19,336 nucleotides of DNA. Source: Salmonirosea sp038204185 (GTDB lineage: Bacteria > Bacteroidota > Bacteroidia > Cytophagales > Spirosomataceae). Below, in pieces: positions 1 to 7,526 of this stretch. Each line of letters begins with the position of its first letter. The first letter of the stretch is position 1. The notes under the pieces were generated by a model. It searched no databases. It saw only the letters and a list, made by a program, of their open reading frames with translations, and had not been told where the DNA came from. The DNA lies in the NCBI GenBank assembly GCA_038204185.1, contig JBBRDE010000081.1, positions 1-19,336 on the forward strand. Reading direction: 5' to 3'. Position numbers and translations under genes: made by a program.

Positions 1-95
1 GCCTGAGCACGCTGGCGCTCCCGGTGGTCTTGACTGGTTTTGTAAAGCAGCGTCAGGTGTTGATGCTCCTGGCTGGTCAGCTCAATAAAGCGCAT
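1..95 (-). CDS. IS630-type transposase, N-terminal fragment (runs off the window)
   Basis: An open frame starts at the ATG at 95-93 on the minus strand and continues past the left edge, so only about 31 residues are visible. They begin MRFIELTSQEHQHLTLLYKT and continue with an S-Q-D-H-R-E-R-Q-R-A-Q segment. This matches my memory of the start of the helix-turn-helix domain of IS630-family transposases common in Cytophagales, where a basic R-x-R-Q-R-A helix precedes the DNA-reading helices. The catalytic DDE domain would lie outside, so intactness cannot be judged. A TACTTTCA box just upstream resembles the Bacteroidota -7 element at 6 of 8 positions. No terminal inverted repeat could be recognised between the start codon and the next gene. 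It could instead be a stand-alone HTH protein of the same superfamily. Confidence 0.6.
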   Translation of the reverse strand, partial: MRFIELTSQEHQHLTLLYKTSQDHRERQRAQ

Positions 96-155
96 AGTTT
101 TTTCCTGAAAGTACCACATTACTTTTGATAACCTACTTAAATGAGTGAAAGTGGA

Positions 156-169
156 GAGTTGAAAATTGA
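156..169. repeat. short AGTTGA-type heptamer repeat, two units
   Basis: Two 7-base units, GAGTTGA and AAATTGA, lie side by side in the intergenic region. They resemble the four-unit array in front of lysC (18494-18521). Function unknown; with only two units this could be chance. Confidence 0.3.
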
Positions 170-204
170 TTGCCAGAAAATCTAGTCTTGGAAGATTTCC
201 TTAT

Positions 205-252
205 TTCACAAAAAAGCTCCCTTATCATGTAATAAGGGAGCTTTTTTGTGAA
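205..252. terminator. bidirectional intrinsic terminator (perfect 21-bp hairpin)
   Basis: Bases 205-225 and 232-252 are perfect reverse complements around a 6-base loop (CATGTA). The core AGCTCCC/GGGAGCT is flanked by six A on one side and six T on the other, so the structure works as an intrinsic terminator in both directions. It lies 22 bases beyond the stop of the minus-strand TPR gene, which is probably its main client. It also separates that gene from the transposase fragment. Confidence 0.9.
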
Positions 253-274
253 AACTTAACTATTGACACCAACC

Positions 275-1009
275 TCATTTAAAAAAACCTTCGGGATCAG
301 GCAGCTTGGTACGCAGAAGATTCACGAACTCGAAATCCACCAACTGAAAATTAATTTTTCGTCCGGTATGTAGTGCCTCCCAGGCTTTGGGATAATCGGC
401 GCGGTAGAACTCGGCGGAAGCCAGATTATAAAAAGTCTGGGCATAGGTAGTGTCCAGCGAGGCCGCGTGTTTTAGCAGCTTATAGGAATCCTCCAAATCC
501 TCGGGCTTGGCCGCTTGGGTGAAATTCCGCAACTCGATGGTTGATAAGTCGACCATCAGGGGCACATTGCTGGGAGCAAGCTCCACGCCCCGGCGCAAAA
601 TGCTGGCCGCCTCCTCCAATTGATTCTTCTGGTAACTCACCACGCCGAGTCCCCAGTAGGCATCCACATTTTTTTCGTTGAGCAGATAGGCCAGATTGAA
701 ACGGTAAGCGGCAGTATCGAGCTGTCCTTCCTGTACATATTCCCAGGCGCGGGCCGCAAAAAAATTGCTCGCTTCCTCACGACTGTTGAACATCTTGTCG
801 CAGTCGCTCAAAAACCGAATTTCCTTGTCTATCTGCTCGGAGGTTTTGTGCTGTTCCCCAAAAAAAGGTACCGTCTGCCGTTCGGCCAGCGTCAGGGTTC
901 GGGCTCCGTTGGTATCCAGCGAACGAGCTGTACTGGCAAACTGCAAGGTTTGCGACCAGCTGAGAGCAGGCATCAGCAACAGGCAAGATAAGCGAACTAA
1001 AAATTTCAT
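275..1009 (-). CDS. exported TPR-repeat protein
   Basis: The protein has 244 residues if it starts at the ATG at 1009-1007. I preferred this start to an upstream one at 1024 because it puts a signal peptide right at the N terminus (MKFLVRLSCLLLMPALSWSQ, cleavage near residue 20). The mature part is mostly helical and carries TPR-like helix pairs at about residues 81-113, 115-147 and 190-222, with A-Y-W-G-L-G-V and Y-N-L-A-S-A-E as typical helix A segments. TPR arrays bind other proteins; no enzymatic motif is visible, so it is probably a periplasmic scaffold or assembly factor. A near match to the -7 box (AATTTTTG, 1022-1029) lies 12 bases upstream of the start. A strong terminator lies downstream, so it can be a one-gene unit, although the helicase lies 77 bases upstream on the same strand. 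No specific function is recognised. Confidence 0.8.
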   Translation of the reverse strand: MKFLVRLSCLLLMPALSWSQTLQFASTARSLDTNGARTLTLAERQTVPFFGEQHKTSEQIDKEIRFLSDCDKMFNSREEASNFFAARAWEYVQEGQLDTAAYRFNLAYLLNEKNVDAYWGLGVVSYQKNQLEEAASILRRGVELAPSNVPLMVDLSTIELRNFTQAAKPEDLEDSYKLLKHAASLDTTYAQTFYNLASAEFYRADYPKAWEALHTGRKINFQLVDFEFVNLLRTKLPDPEGFFK

Positions 1010-1086
1010 AGTGAGGTCAAACAAAAATTAGGCACAAAAGGCTCGAGTCGTACAAAAGCAAACGCGACCTCACACGAAATATTGTA

Positions 1087-2418
1087 CTACCGCCGGGTGC
1101 GGCGTTTGGCCGTATTTTTCTTTCTGGCTGTAGATTTAGGAGGCGAGAACGAGCGCGGTTGTTTCTTTTTTTCGTGAAAAGCCCCTTTAAAGGTAGGGTC
1201 TTCATGGCGGCGCTGCTGGTCTATTTCCCGCAGATGATCCTGGTTTTCGACAAAGGGCGTGGTAACCACATCCAGTCCTGCGGGCAGTTTTTTGCGGGGA
1301 ATTTCCTGGCGAATCAGCCCCTCGATGTTCTTGATGTGGTACTCGTCGGGCGGCGTCAGGAACGTGATCGCCTCCCCGGTATGGTTGGCGCGGCCCGTGC
1401 GCCCGATGCGGTGAACATAGTCTTCGTAGATCAGGGGTACGTCAAAATTGATGACGTGGCTCACCTCCGTCACGTCGATACCGCGTGAGGCAACATCCGT
1501 TGCAACCAACACGCGCACGCTACCTCCTTTAAAAGCCTCTATCGCGTTAATACGGGTATTCTGGCCTTTATTGGCATGAATCACGCGGATATTCTCCTCA
1601 TCAATTACCTTCCTCAGCAGAAATTTATAGACATTATCCGCGTTTTCCTTGCTACGCGTAAAAATCAGTACGCGATTCAGGTCTTCGGTTTGGGTCAATA
1701 GTAGTTCCAGCAGATGGATCTTCGTCAAAAAGTTAGGTACCTCGTACAGCGACTGCGTCACCATTTCGGCAGTAGTGGCCTGCGGAGTCACTTCTACGCG
1801 CATCGGAAATTCCAAAAACTCGTAGGAGAACTTTTCCACCTTCTCCTGAAAGGTAGCCGAGAAAAGCAGGTTCTGCCGCTTGCGCGGAATCACTTCCAGA
1901 ATTCGCCGAATCTGCGGCATGAAGCCCATATCCAGCATTTTGTCGGCCTCATCGAGCACCATCGTCTGAATCTGTTTCAGCGTGATTTCTCCCTTCTGAT
2001 AAATATCCAGAAACCGCTGCGGAGTACTGACCAGAATATCCACGCCCAGTCGCACGGCCTCGATCTGGGATTTGGGACCAATGCCGCCATACAACGCCAC
2101 AATCCGAATATCGGTGTGACTACTCAGTTCGGCGGCGGCTTTGGCGATCTGCATCACCAGTTCGCGGGTGGGGGCCAGAATCAGGGCCCTTGGGCTTTCG
2201 CCCTGCGCGTACTTCACTTTCATCAGCAGCGGCAACACGAAGGCCGCCGTTTTGCCCGTGCCCGTTTGGGCGATGCCCAGCACGTCGTGGCCCGCCATCG
2301 CCAGGGGAATGGCCTGTTGCTGAATGGGGGTAGGTTCGCTATAGCCCGCATCCTCAATGGCATTAAGTAGCTGACGGTTGAGCTTAAACTGCTCGAACAG
2401 ATTGGGTTGGTTTTCCAT
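1087..2418 (-). CDS. DEAD-box ATP-dependent RNA helicase (RhlE-like)
   Basis: The protein has 443 residues with the start at 2418, five codons inside the longest frame. All superfamily 2 motifs are present: Q motif (G-Y-S-E-P-T-P-I-Q, 25-33), motif I AQTGTGKT (50-57), Ia PTREL (83-87), Ib TPQR (132-135), DEAD (156-159), SAT (187-189) and motif VI HRIGRTGR (336-343). These two RecA domains are followed by a short basic tail (about 415-443, rich in K and R) of the kind that gives RhlE-group helicases general RNA affinity. It should unwind structured RNA in the cytoplasm with ATP, in ribosome assembly or mRNA turnover, especially in the cold. A consensus TACCTTTG -7 box ends four bases before the ATG, which suggests a leaderless mRNA. 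The family is certain; the choice between RhlE and other DEAD subgroups is less so. Confidence 0.95.
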   Translation of the reverse strand: MENQPNLFEQFKLNRQLLNAIEDAGYSEPTPIQQQAIPLAMAGHDVLGIAQTGTGKTAAFVLPLLMKVKYAQGESPRALILAPTRELVMQIAKAAAELSSHTDIRIVALYGGIGPKSQIEAVRLGVDILVSTPQRFLDIYQKGEITLKQIQTMVLDEADKMLDMGFMPQIRRILEVIPRKRQNLLFSATFQEKVEKFSYEFLEFPMRVEVTPQATTAEMVTQSLYEVPNFLTKIHLLELLLTQTEDLNRVLIFTRSKENADNVYKFLLRKVIDEENIRVIHANKGQNTRINAIEAFKGGSVRVLVATDVASRGIDVTEVSHVINFDVPLIYEDYVHRIGRTGRANHTGEAITFLTPPDEYHIKNIEGLIRQEIPRKKLPAGLDVVTTPFVENQDHLREIDQQRRHEDPTFKGAFHEKKKQPRSFSPPKSTARKKNTAKRRTRR

Positions 2419-2422
2419 TCCG

Positions 2423-2430
2423 CAAAGGTA
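2423..2430 (-). promoter_or_regulatory. -7 box of the DEAD helicase promoter
   Basis: Read on the minus strand the sequence is TACCTTTG, an exact match to the Bacteroidota -7 consensus TAnnTTTG. Only four bases separate it from the ATG at 2418, so the transcript would begin at or beside the start codon. I found no TTG at the expected 19-21 base distance upstream, which lowers confidence. Confidence 0.45.
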
Positions 2431-2513
2431 CAAATTCGCAGTCGGCTATCGGCTTTTTTCAAACACCTGACAACCAAAGTATTGCTTTTCCCGGTACCTA
2501 TTTTGAAATCGGT

Positions 2514-2723
2514 CTATGGTTCGGGTTGGTATTCCAATACATCACCCGGCTGGCAATCCAGCGCCGCGCAAATCGCTTCCAGCGTCGAAAATCGGATAGC
2601 TTTCGCCTTTCCCGTTTTCAGGATGGAAAGATTGGCCATGGTGATGTCCACTTTCTCGGCCAGTTCGGTCAGCGACATTTTCCGCCGCGCCATCATTACA
2701 TCTACATTCACTACAATCGGCAT
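2514..2723 (-). CDS. small XRE-family helix-turn-helix regulator (YozG-like)
   Basis: The protein has 69 residues and is almost entirely a Cro/CI-type HTH domain. The pattern M-S-L-T-E-L-A-E-K-V-D-I-T (16-28) is helix 2, followed by M-A-N-L-S-I-L-K-T-G-K (29-39) as recognition helix, then F-S-T-L-E-A-I-C-A-A-L-D-C-Q-P-G-D-V-L (45-63), the usual end of this subfamily. There is no sensor or dimerisation domain. It follows the DUF2975 gene by two bases, so the two are surely co-transcribed and probably translated together. The same pairing is known in Bacillus subtilis (YoaS/YozG) and many Bacteroidota, where the HTH protein is thought to act together with the membrane protein. It may repress its own promoter; see the inverted repeats at 3285-3311. 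Confidence 0.88.
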   Translation of the reverse strand: MPIVVNVDVMMARRKMSLTELAEKVDITMANLSILKTGKAKAIRFSTLEAICAALDCQPGDVLEYQPEP

Positions 2724-2725
2724 GG

Positions 2726-3244
2726 CTAGATAGTTAACTCGTTTTCCTGCTGCAACTCCACGCCCCGCCTGAACACCTGCGCGATGATGTAGACAATTCC
2801 CGCATTGAGCAGGTATACGCCGTCAGCATCAAAGCTGGTTTGAGCGTAATTAAAACTTTGCAAAAACTCCGTGGTACCTGCCAGGCTTTTCTGTAGGTAG
2901 TGCAGGTAGTTTTTCCCAATGAAACTTACTACCCAAATCGCTAGCAACAGGTACCCCGTGTTGATAAGTCGATGAGCGGTTATCATCGTAAACGGATTAC
3001 CCAGGTTGATCTCGGTCAGGATGTCTTTGACTTTTTCCCACACCTGCACGTGGAGAATCGTGATTGCCCATAGCAACGAGAAGATAGATAAGGCAGGCCA
3101 AAAGTGCCTGGAATAAAACTCGTTCTTGCCAGAGAGGTTGGCCATGACAAAAGCGACCACCAGCATCACGGACCGGATGATAGCGCCGATGTACACGATC
3201 CAAGCACCGACGCGCATAATCTGTAAGATTCGTTCTGTTTTCAT
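2726..3244 (-). CDS. DUF2975 family membrane protein
   Basis: The protein has 172 residues and four predicted membrane helices at about 10-35, 48-66, 94-110 and 142-158, with no signal peptide. The C-terminal pattern I-I-A-Q-V-F-R-R-G-V-E-L-Q-Q-E-N-E-L-T-I is the hallmark of DUF2975, whose members nearly always precede a small XRE regulator, as here. The substrate or signal is unknown. By inference the membrane protein could tie down or inform the HTH protein about the state of the envelope. A strong Bacteroidota promoter (TTG, 19 bases, TACATTTG) lies 25 bases upstream of the start codon, and short inverted repeats overlap its -33 element. The family assignment is solid; any function is inference. 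Confidence 0.85.
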   Translation of the reverse strand: MKTERILQIMRVGAWIVYIGAIIRSVMLVVAFVMANLSGKNEFYSRHFWPALSIFSLLWAITILHVQVWEKVKDILTEINLGNPFTMITAHRLINTGYLLLAIWVVSFIGKNYLHYLQKSLAGTTEFLQSFNYAQTSFDADGVYLLNAGIVYIIAQVFRRGVELQQENELTI

Positions 3245-3268
3245 AATACTACGTTGTTTTGTTCGCTA

Positions 3269-3298
3269 CAAATGTATCTTATATTTATTGATAAGCAA
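3269..3298 (-). promoter_or_regulatory. promoter of the DUF2975/XRE operon
   Basis: On the minus strand a TTG (-33 element, plus-strand CAA at 3296-3298) is followed after 19 bases by TACATTTG (3269-3276), an exact TAnnTTTG -7 box. This is the best promoter in the window. Transcription would start near 3262, giving a leader of about 20 bases. Confidence 0.75.
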
Positions 3299-3311
3299 TA
3301 AATAATTATTG
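3285..3311. promoter_or_regulatory. possible operator: alternating TTATTG/CAATAA arms
   Basis: The hexamer TTATTG (3285-3290) is followed by its complement CAATAA (3296-3301) and again by TTATTG (3306-3311), with 5- and 4-base spacers. The three arms form two overlapping perfect dyads that cover the -33 element of the DUF2975/XRE promoter. XRE proteins bind dyads of this size, so autoregulation is a reasonable inference. The region is AT-rich, so chance symmetry is possible. Confidence 0.4.
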
Positions 3312-3486
3312 TAAAAGGTTAATTTATTATTGCTACGGCAAATAAAGAGTAGAGGCAGTATTTTTATTTTCTTTGGCAATTCTCAAGATAAAGGTACCCC
3401 TCTCCCCACCTGCATAAAAAGGCACCCCTACCCTTAATTCAGAATTCTCACTATCTTCGAACACCTAAATCCAAACCCCGAAACAC

Positions 3487-5037
3487 GTGAAGAACTCCTC
3501 CCTCTTCCTTCCCCTTGGTCTGAGTATGCTCGTAGCCCCTACCCTCGTAGCGCCAGCCCGTGCGCAGTCCTATCAGCCACCCGTTTTTACGGACGGGGGT
3601 CGTCTGAAAAAAATTGAAGCTGTACTCCCAACCATCGACAAACTCTACCACGACTACGCCGAACAGAACCATTTTCCCGGCTTCACCTACGGACTGGTGG
3701 TGGATGGAAAGCTGGTACATTCGGGTAGCCTGGGCTTTACGGATGTGGGGAAAAAGACGCCCACCACGACCCAATCGCTGTTTCGGGTAGCGTCCATGAG
3801 CAAGAGCTTTACGGCGATGGCGATTCTGCAACTGCGCGATGCGGGCAAACTCAGCCTCGACGATCGGGCCGACCAGTACATTCCTGAGATGAACAAAAGC
3901 AAACTACTAACTGCAGATGCGCCGCCCATCACGCTGCGTCACCTGCTGACCCACGCAGCGGGCTTCCCGGAAGACAATCCCTGGGGCGACCGACAGCTGG
4001 ACGTTAGCCACGCTGAGTTCCTGCAATTTCTGCAAAGTCCGCTTTCGTTTTCCAATGCGCCCGGCGTGGCTTACGAGTACAGCAACCTGGGTTTCGCGTT
4101 GCTGGGCTACATCGTAGAAAAAGTATCAGGCAAAACCTACCAGCAGTACATCAACGAAAACATCCTGACGCCGCTCGGTATGACGCATACGAAGTGGGAA
4201 TATACGGAGGTACCTGCTGCCCAACTGGCGCACGGCTACCGCTGGCACGACGGTACCTGGACGGAGGTACCCCTGCTCCATGATGGTACCTATGGCGCGA
4301 TGGGCGGTTTGATTTCTTCCATCGAGGATTATGCCAAGTACGTAGCCTACCACATGGCGGCCTGGCCCGCGCGCGATGAAGCCGACAATGGTCCCCTGAA
4401 ACGTAGCTCGCTGCGGGAAATGCACCATCCCTGGAACATCAGCGGCATGAATCCCAACTTCACCTATCCCGGTGGCCGGGTGTGTGGCATTGTTTCGGCC
4501 TATTGCTACGGACTGAGCTGGATGCGTGATTGTGAAGGACGCGAATACGTGGGCCACAGCGGTGGCCTGCCGGGTTTTGGGAGTAATTGGCGATTTATGC
4601 CCGAGTATGGCATCGGCATCATATCGTTTGCCAACCTGACCTATGCTCCCACTTCCACCATCAATTTACAGGTACTGGATACGGTGATTGTCCAGACGGG
4701 GCTGAAACGGCGTCAGTTGCCAGCATCCAATATTTTGAAACAACGCCAAAAAGAACTGACTCAACTCCTACCGGACTGGAAGAATGCCGAGGCGAGTGGA
4801 CTTTTTGCCGATAACTTCTTTGATGATTATTCGCTGGAAGCCTTGAAAAAAGAATCACAAAGCTTATTTGAGAAAGTGGGTAAGATTCGGAACGTGCAGG
4901 AAATTGTTCCCGAAAACCAGTTACGGGGTAGCTACCTCCTTAAAGGAGAACGGGGTACCCTGAGCGTATCGTTTACCCTGACTCCCGAAAACCAGCCCTT
5001 GATTCAGGAATTTCAGATTAAGGAAGCGTTAAAGTAA
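3487..5037 (+). CDS. secreted serine hydrolase, beta-lactamase family (class C/PBP-like)
   Basis: The protein has 516 residues. The GTG at 3487 is chosen because it yields a full signal peptide (MKNSSLFLPLGLSMLVAPTL, then VAPARAQ, cut near residue 27); the next ATG would cut into it. The active-site motifs of the beta-lactamase/D,D-peptidase superfamily are present: S-M-S-K (103-106, nucleophile Ser103), Y-S-N (198-200) and H-S-G-G (357-360) in place of K-T-G. The His-Ser-Gly form is typical of esterase and peptidase members rather than antibiotic-destroying AmpC. A region of about 110 residues after the catalytic domain (about 405-516) is unassigned. Three cysteines lie close together (333, 340, 349), so a disulfide is possible. 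A weak TATCTTCG box (3452-3459) precedes it. The likely role is cleavage of a peptide, ester or cell-wall bond outside the cytoplasm; the substrate is unknown. Confidence 0.9.
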   Translation: MKNSSLFLPLGLSMLVAPTLVAPARAQSYQPPVFTDGGRLKKIEAVLPTIDKLYHDYAEQNHFPGFTYGLVVDGKLVHSGSLGFTDVGKKTPTTTQSLFRVASMSKSFTAMAILQLRDAGKLSLDDRADQYIPEMNKSKLLTADAPPITLRHLLTHAAGFPEDNPWGDRQLDVSHAEFLQFLQSPLSFSNAPGVAYEYSNLGFALLGYIVEKVSGKTYQQYINENILTPLGMTHTKWEYTEVPAAQLAHGYRWHDGTWTEVPLLHDGTYGAMGGLISSIEDYAKYVAYHMAAWPARDEADNGPLKRSSLREMHHPWNISGMNPNFTYPGGRVCGIVSAYCYGLSWMRDCEGREYVGHSGGLPGFGSNWRFMPEYGIGIISFANLTYAPTSTINLQVLDTVIVQTGLKRRQLPASNILKQRQKELTQLLPDWKNAEASGLFADNFFDDYSLEALKKESQSLFEKVGKIRNVQEIVPENQLRGSYLLKGERGTLSVSFTLTPENQPLIQEFQIKEALK

Positions 5038-5052
5038 GCAAAATCGGAGGTT

Positions 5053-7389
5053 TCAGCGGGCCAGCAAGGTAATGGTACCTCCCGGCTGGCAGCTAAGCTC
5101 AACAAAGCCCGGCTCGCGTGAAGCGATTTCTACGCGGCTCGCGGACTTAACTTTCCATTGCTCGTAGGGTACCTTCAACCGGGTAGTACCTCCTTTCTCA
5201 GCAAGAACCGAGATTTCGGAGAGTTGACCTTTTTTCCTTTTGGCACTGACCAGAAATGCCCCCTCAGCCCGTAAATTTTCAAAGGACGCTTCCGCCCATT
5301 CGGCCGGAACTGCGGGCATCACTTCTATGAATCCAGCGTAGCTTTGCAGCAGCATTTCCTGCAAGCCCGCAGCGAAAGCGAAGTTACCTTCCAGCGTGAA
5401 GGGTCGGTAGGTGAACTTGGATAAGCCTGACTTGGTCTGGTCGCCGTTGACATGAAAACTATTGGGCAGGCAAAACGCCCGGGCGAAGATGGACAATGCC
5501 TCAGCAGCACCCGCTCCGTCCTTGGCCCGTGCCTTCACACTGCCCAGCCAGGCGTAGGAGTACCCGCACCACCAATCGGGACCGACAGCATCCAGTTGCC
5601 GGATTGTATTGGTGATAATGGCCTGGGCTTTTTCACCGTCCTCCCACTTGATCAGCCCCAACGGATGGATGGCCATCAGGTGCGAAAAATGCCGGTGCGA
5701 TTCGTTGTAGGGCAATGAAGGCGCAAACATCAATTCCTTATTTTCGGTCAGGGCAAAATCGCCGAATTCTTTGCCCAGCTTATTCCAATGCTCCGCTTCG
5801 GCCTTGTTACCCAGCGCAGTGGCCATTTCTGCCCCAGCTTTCAGAGCAAACTTCATCAGGGCCAGGTCGTAATTCGTGTTCTGGGGAAACCAGGCTTCCA
5901 GACTGTTGTTCCGAATTTCCGGACTGGAACTGATAGGGAGTTGCCGCTCTTTTTTTTCGTTGAAGATCGTAACGTTCTCGATAAAGGTACACACGTCTTT
6001 GACCCAGGGATAAGCCCGTTCTCGCAAAAAATCAGCGTCCCCGCTATATTTCCATTGCAAATAATAGTGGTGCGCCAGCCAGGACGATACCGTGGGCGAA
6101 AGCGAGTATTGAATCCAGCCGCCCATTTCGGTGCCATCGAGGGTAGTGACACCGGGTACCGCAAGGCCATCCACGCCAAAGTACAGTTTGGTGTAACGTT
6201 TGTAGTTCTCCTTATTTTGGTCAAGATGGTCGAGGTACCCCAGGGCTTCTTCCAGATGATTGCCGCTGTACGAAGGCCAGTAGCTCAGCTGGGTATTGAG
6301 GTCATGATGAAAATCGCCTTTCCAGGGCGGAATGCGGCCGTTATCAGCCGTCCAGACGGCCTGTAACGAAATGGGCGGAGCGCCGCGACGAGCGGCAGAA
6401 CCAAATTTATACTGTTCGAGGTACCACTGTTTTTCAAGACGCTCATCGGGTACCTGAATCGCCGATTTTGACCAAAAATCCTCCCACCAGCGGGCATGAC
6501 TGGTGAAGTCTTTGCCAAAACTACTTTTGGCTGCCGAAGTGACGATTCCCTCCGCTTTGGGCTGAGTGGGCTCGTCCGGGTAGTGCGAAGAAACACTCCA
6601 AACGCCCTCAAAGGTACCTTTCTTGATCTCTTTCCAGCGAACCGCAATTTCGTAAGTAAAGCCCCCATATCCTTCCTGCCGGTACACAATCGTGTTTTTT
6701 TCTTTATGGATGGTACCCTGCTGGTAGTCAAGTCGCGCCAGATCATCCCTGACTAGTGAATTCACTTCTCCCCCCGTCGCAATATCTCCCCGGTATTTAG
6801 GCGCGATCAACTCAGGGACAATGTCGTGGCTGGCGTTCGTAAATCGAAACCACCCCACAGGTTCGGTGGCATGGACGAAGGTTTCGAGCCTCAGGCCTGT
6901 ACCCCAATGAACCGTGCAAAGGGCTTTGGCTACATCTAGCCGCACTGATTTCACTTTTCCAGCCTTACTCAAATCAAATTCCAGTGCTCCGGCCGGAATT
7001 TTGGAGGGTGCAGGTTCGCGGTCATAAGGGGCATCAAAGTATTGCTGCACGGGTTTGTAGTCTTTCTTGGCGACCTGCTCCTGCACCCATTGATAGCTGA
7101 ATTCGTCGCGATGCAGCCCTTTCATCGGGCGCATATCCCAGATATCGGCGCGGTCGAGCGAGAGGCGGAGTTTGTCGTCCTTCTGCCACACCAGGCTACC
7201 CACCATGCCATTGCCCAGCGGAATACCCTCGTCCCAGCTTCGCGCCAGGGAGCCAAATTGCAGATCGTGTTTGGGTAAGGGTTGGGCCACGAGGGAACCA
7301 GCCGTGCAAAAGCTGACGCAGAGGAATAGGTACCCCAATGGTATTTTCGTTAGTAGGAACATTTGGACGAGAGCAGATATGTATTTCAT
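5053..7389 (-). CDS. GH95-like exported glycoside hydrolase
   Basis: The protein has 778 residues. The start at 7389 (MKYISALVQMFLLTKIPLGY...) is preferred to one 23 codons upstream because it opens with a signal peptide cut near residue 35 (S-L-V-A-Q). The N-terminal W-D-E-G-I-P-L-G-N-G-M-V-G (52-64) matches the start of the GH95 beta-domain, and H-R-H-F-S-H-L (565-571), L-N-T-Q-L-S-Y-W (364-371) and L-E-G-N-F (666-670) match landmarks of the GH95 (alpha/alpha)6 barrel. GH95 enzymes are inverting alpha-L-fucosidases and alpha-L-galactosidases. By eye two residues aligned with the catalytic base network differ (Asp363 where fucosidases have Asn, Glu667 where they have Asp), while Glu491 in S-P-E fits the acid. 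Substrate is therefore open. It converges on the beta-lactamase-like gene with a 15-base gap. A TATTTTCG near -7 box lies 11 bases before the start. Confidence 0.8.
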   Translation of the reverse strand: MKYISALVQMFLLTKIPLGYLFLCVSFCTAGSLVAQPLPKHDLQFGSLARSWDEGIPLGNGMVGSLVWQKDDKLRLSLDRADIWDMRPMKGLHRDEFSYQWVQEQVAKKDYKPVQQYFDAPYDREPAPSKIPAGALEFDLSKAGKVKSVRLDVAKALCTVHWGTGLRLETFVHATEPVGWFRFTNASHDIVPELIAPKYRGDIATGGEVNSLVRDDLARLDYQQGTIHKEKNTIVYRQEGYGGFTYEIAVRWKEIKKGTFEGVWSVSSHYPDEPTQPKAEGIVTSAAKSSFGKDFTSHARWWEDFWSKSAIQVPDERLEKQWYLEQYKFGSAARRGAPPISLQAVWTADNGRIPPWKGDFHHDLNTQLSYWPSYSGNHLEEALGYLDHLDQNKENYKRYTKLYFGVDGLAVPGVTTLDGTEMGGWIQYSLSPTVSSWLAHHYYLQWKYSGDADFLRERAYPWVKDVCTFIENVTIFNEKKERQLPISSSPEIRNNSLEAWFPQNTNYDLALMKFALKAGAEMATALGNKAEAEHWNKLGKEFGDFALTENKELMFAPSLPYNESHRHFSHLMAIHPLGLIKWEDGEKAQAIITNTIRQLDAVGPDWWCGYSYAWLGSVKARAKDGAGAAEALSIFARAFCLPNSFHVNGDQTKSGLSKFTYRPFTLEGNFAFAAGLQEMLLQSYAGFIEVMPAVPAEWAEASFENLRAEGAFLVSAKRKKGQLSEISVLAEKGGTTRLKVPYEQWKVKSASRVEIASREPGFVELSCQPGGTITLLAR

Positions 7390-7418
7390 TTTCAATAAAG
7401 CGAAAATACCCCCTACTT

Positions 7419-7440
7419 TACCCCCGGCAGGTTGGGGGTA
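7419..7440. repeat. TACCCCC/GGGGGTA hairpin upstream of the GH95-like gene
   Basis: TACCCCC at 7419-7425 pairs perfectly with GGGGGTA at 7434-7440 across an 8-base loop, and another direct copy of TACCCCC lies at 7407-7413. It sits 30-51 bases upstream of the GH95-like start codon, roughly where a promoter would extend. It could be a regulator site; there is no T run, so it is not a standard terminator. Confidence 0.4.
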
Positions 7441-7494
7441 GAAGCTACATACGGCCAAGAGATCAAAAAGCGTTGGGTTACCACTAGAGTCATC

Positions 7495-7523
7495 TTGTCA
7501 ATAAAAAATTCCCGTTACATTTG
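7495..7523 (+). promoter_or_regulatory. promoter of the L-serine dehydratase gene
   Basis: TTG at 7495-7497, an 18-base spacer and TACATTTG at 7516-7523 match the Bacteroidota -33/-7 promoter. The -7 box ends three bases before the ATG at 7527. The TTG at 7521, which would extend the reading frame by two codons, lies inside the box and cannot be the start. Confidence 0.7.
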
Positions 7524-7526
7524 ACC

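Noticed and set aside
1714..2370. Plus-strand open frame (218 codons) opposite the DEAD helicase
   Set aside because: The translation is rich in His, Gln and Arg without domain pattern, and all helicase motifs are on the other strand.
3452..3459. TATCTTCG as promoter of the beta-lactamase-family gene
   Set aside because: One mismatch to the -7 consensus and no TTG at the right distance; too weak to list as a feature.
3487..5037. Antibiotic resistance by a true AmpC beta-lactamase
   Set aside because: The third motif is H-S-G-G instead of K-T-G and the protein has an extra C-terminal region; this family is mostly esterases and peptidases.
5788..6366. Plus-strand open frame (192 codons) opposite the GH95-like gene
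   Set aside because: Antisense shadow with no family resemblance; the minus-strand frame is continuous and well supported.
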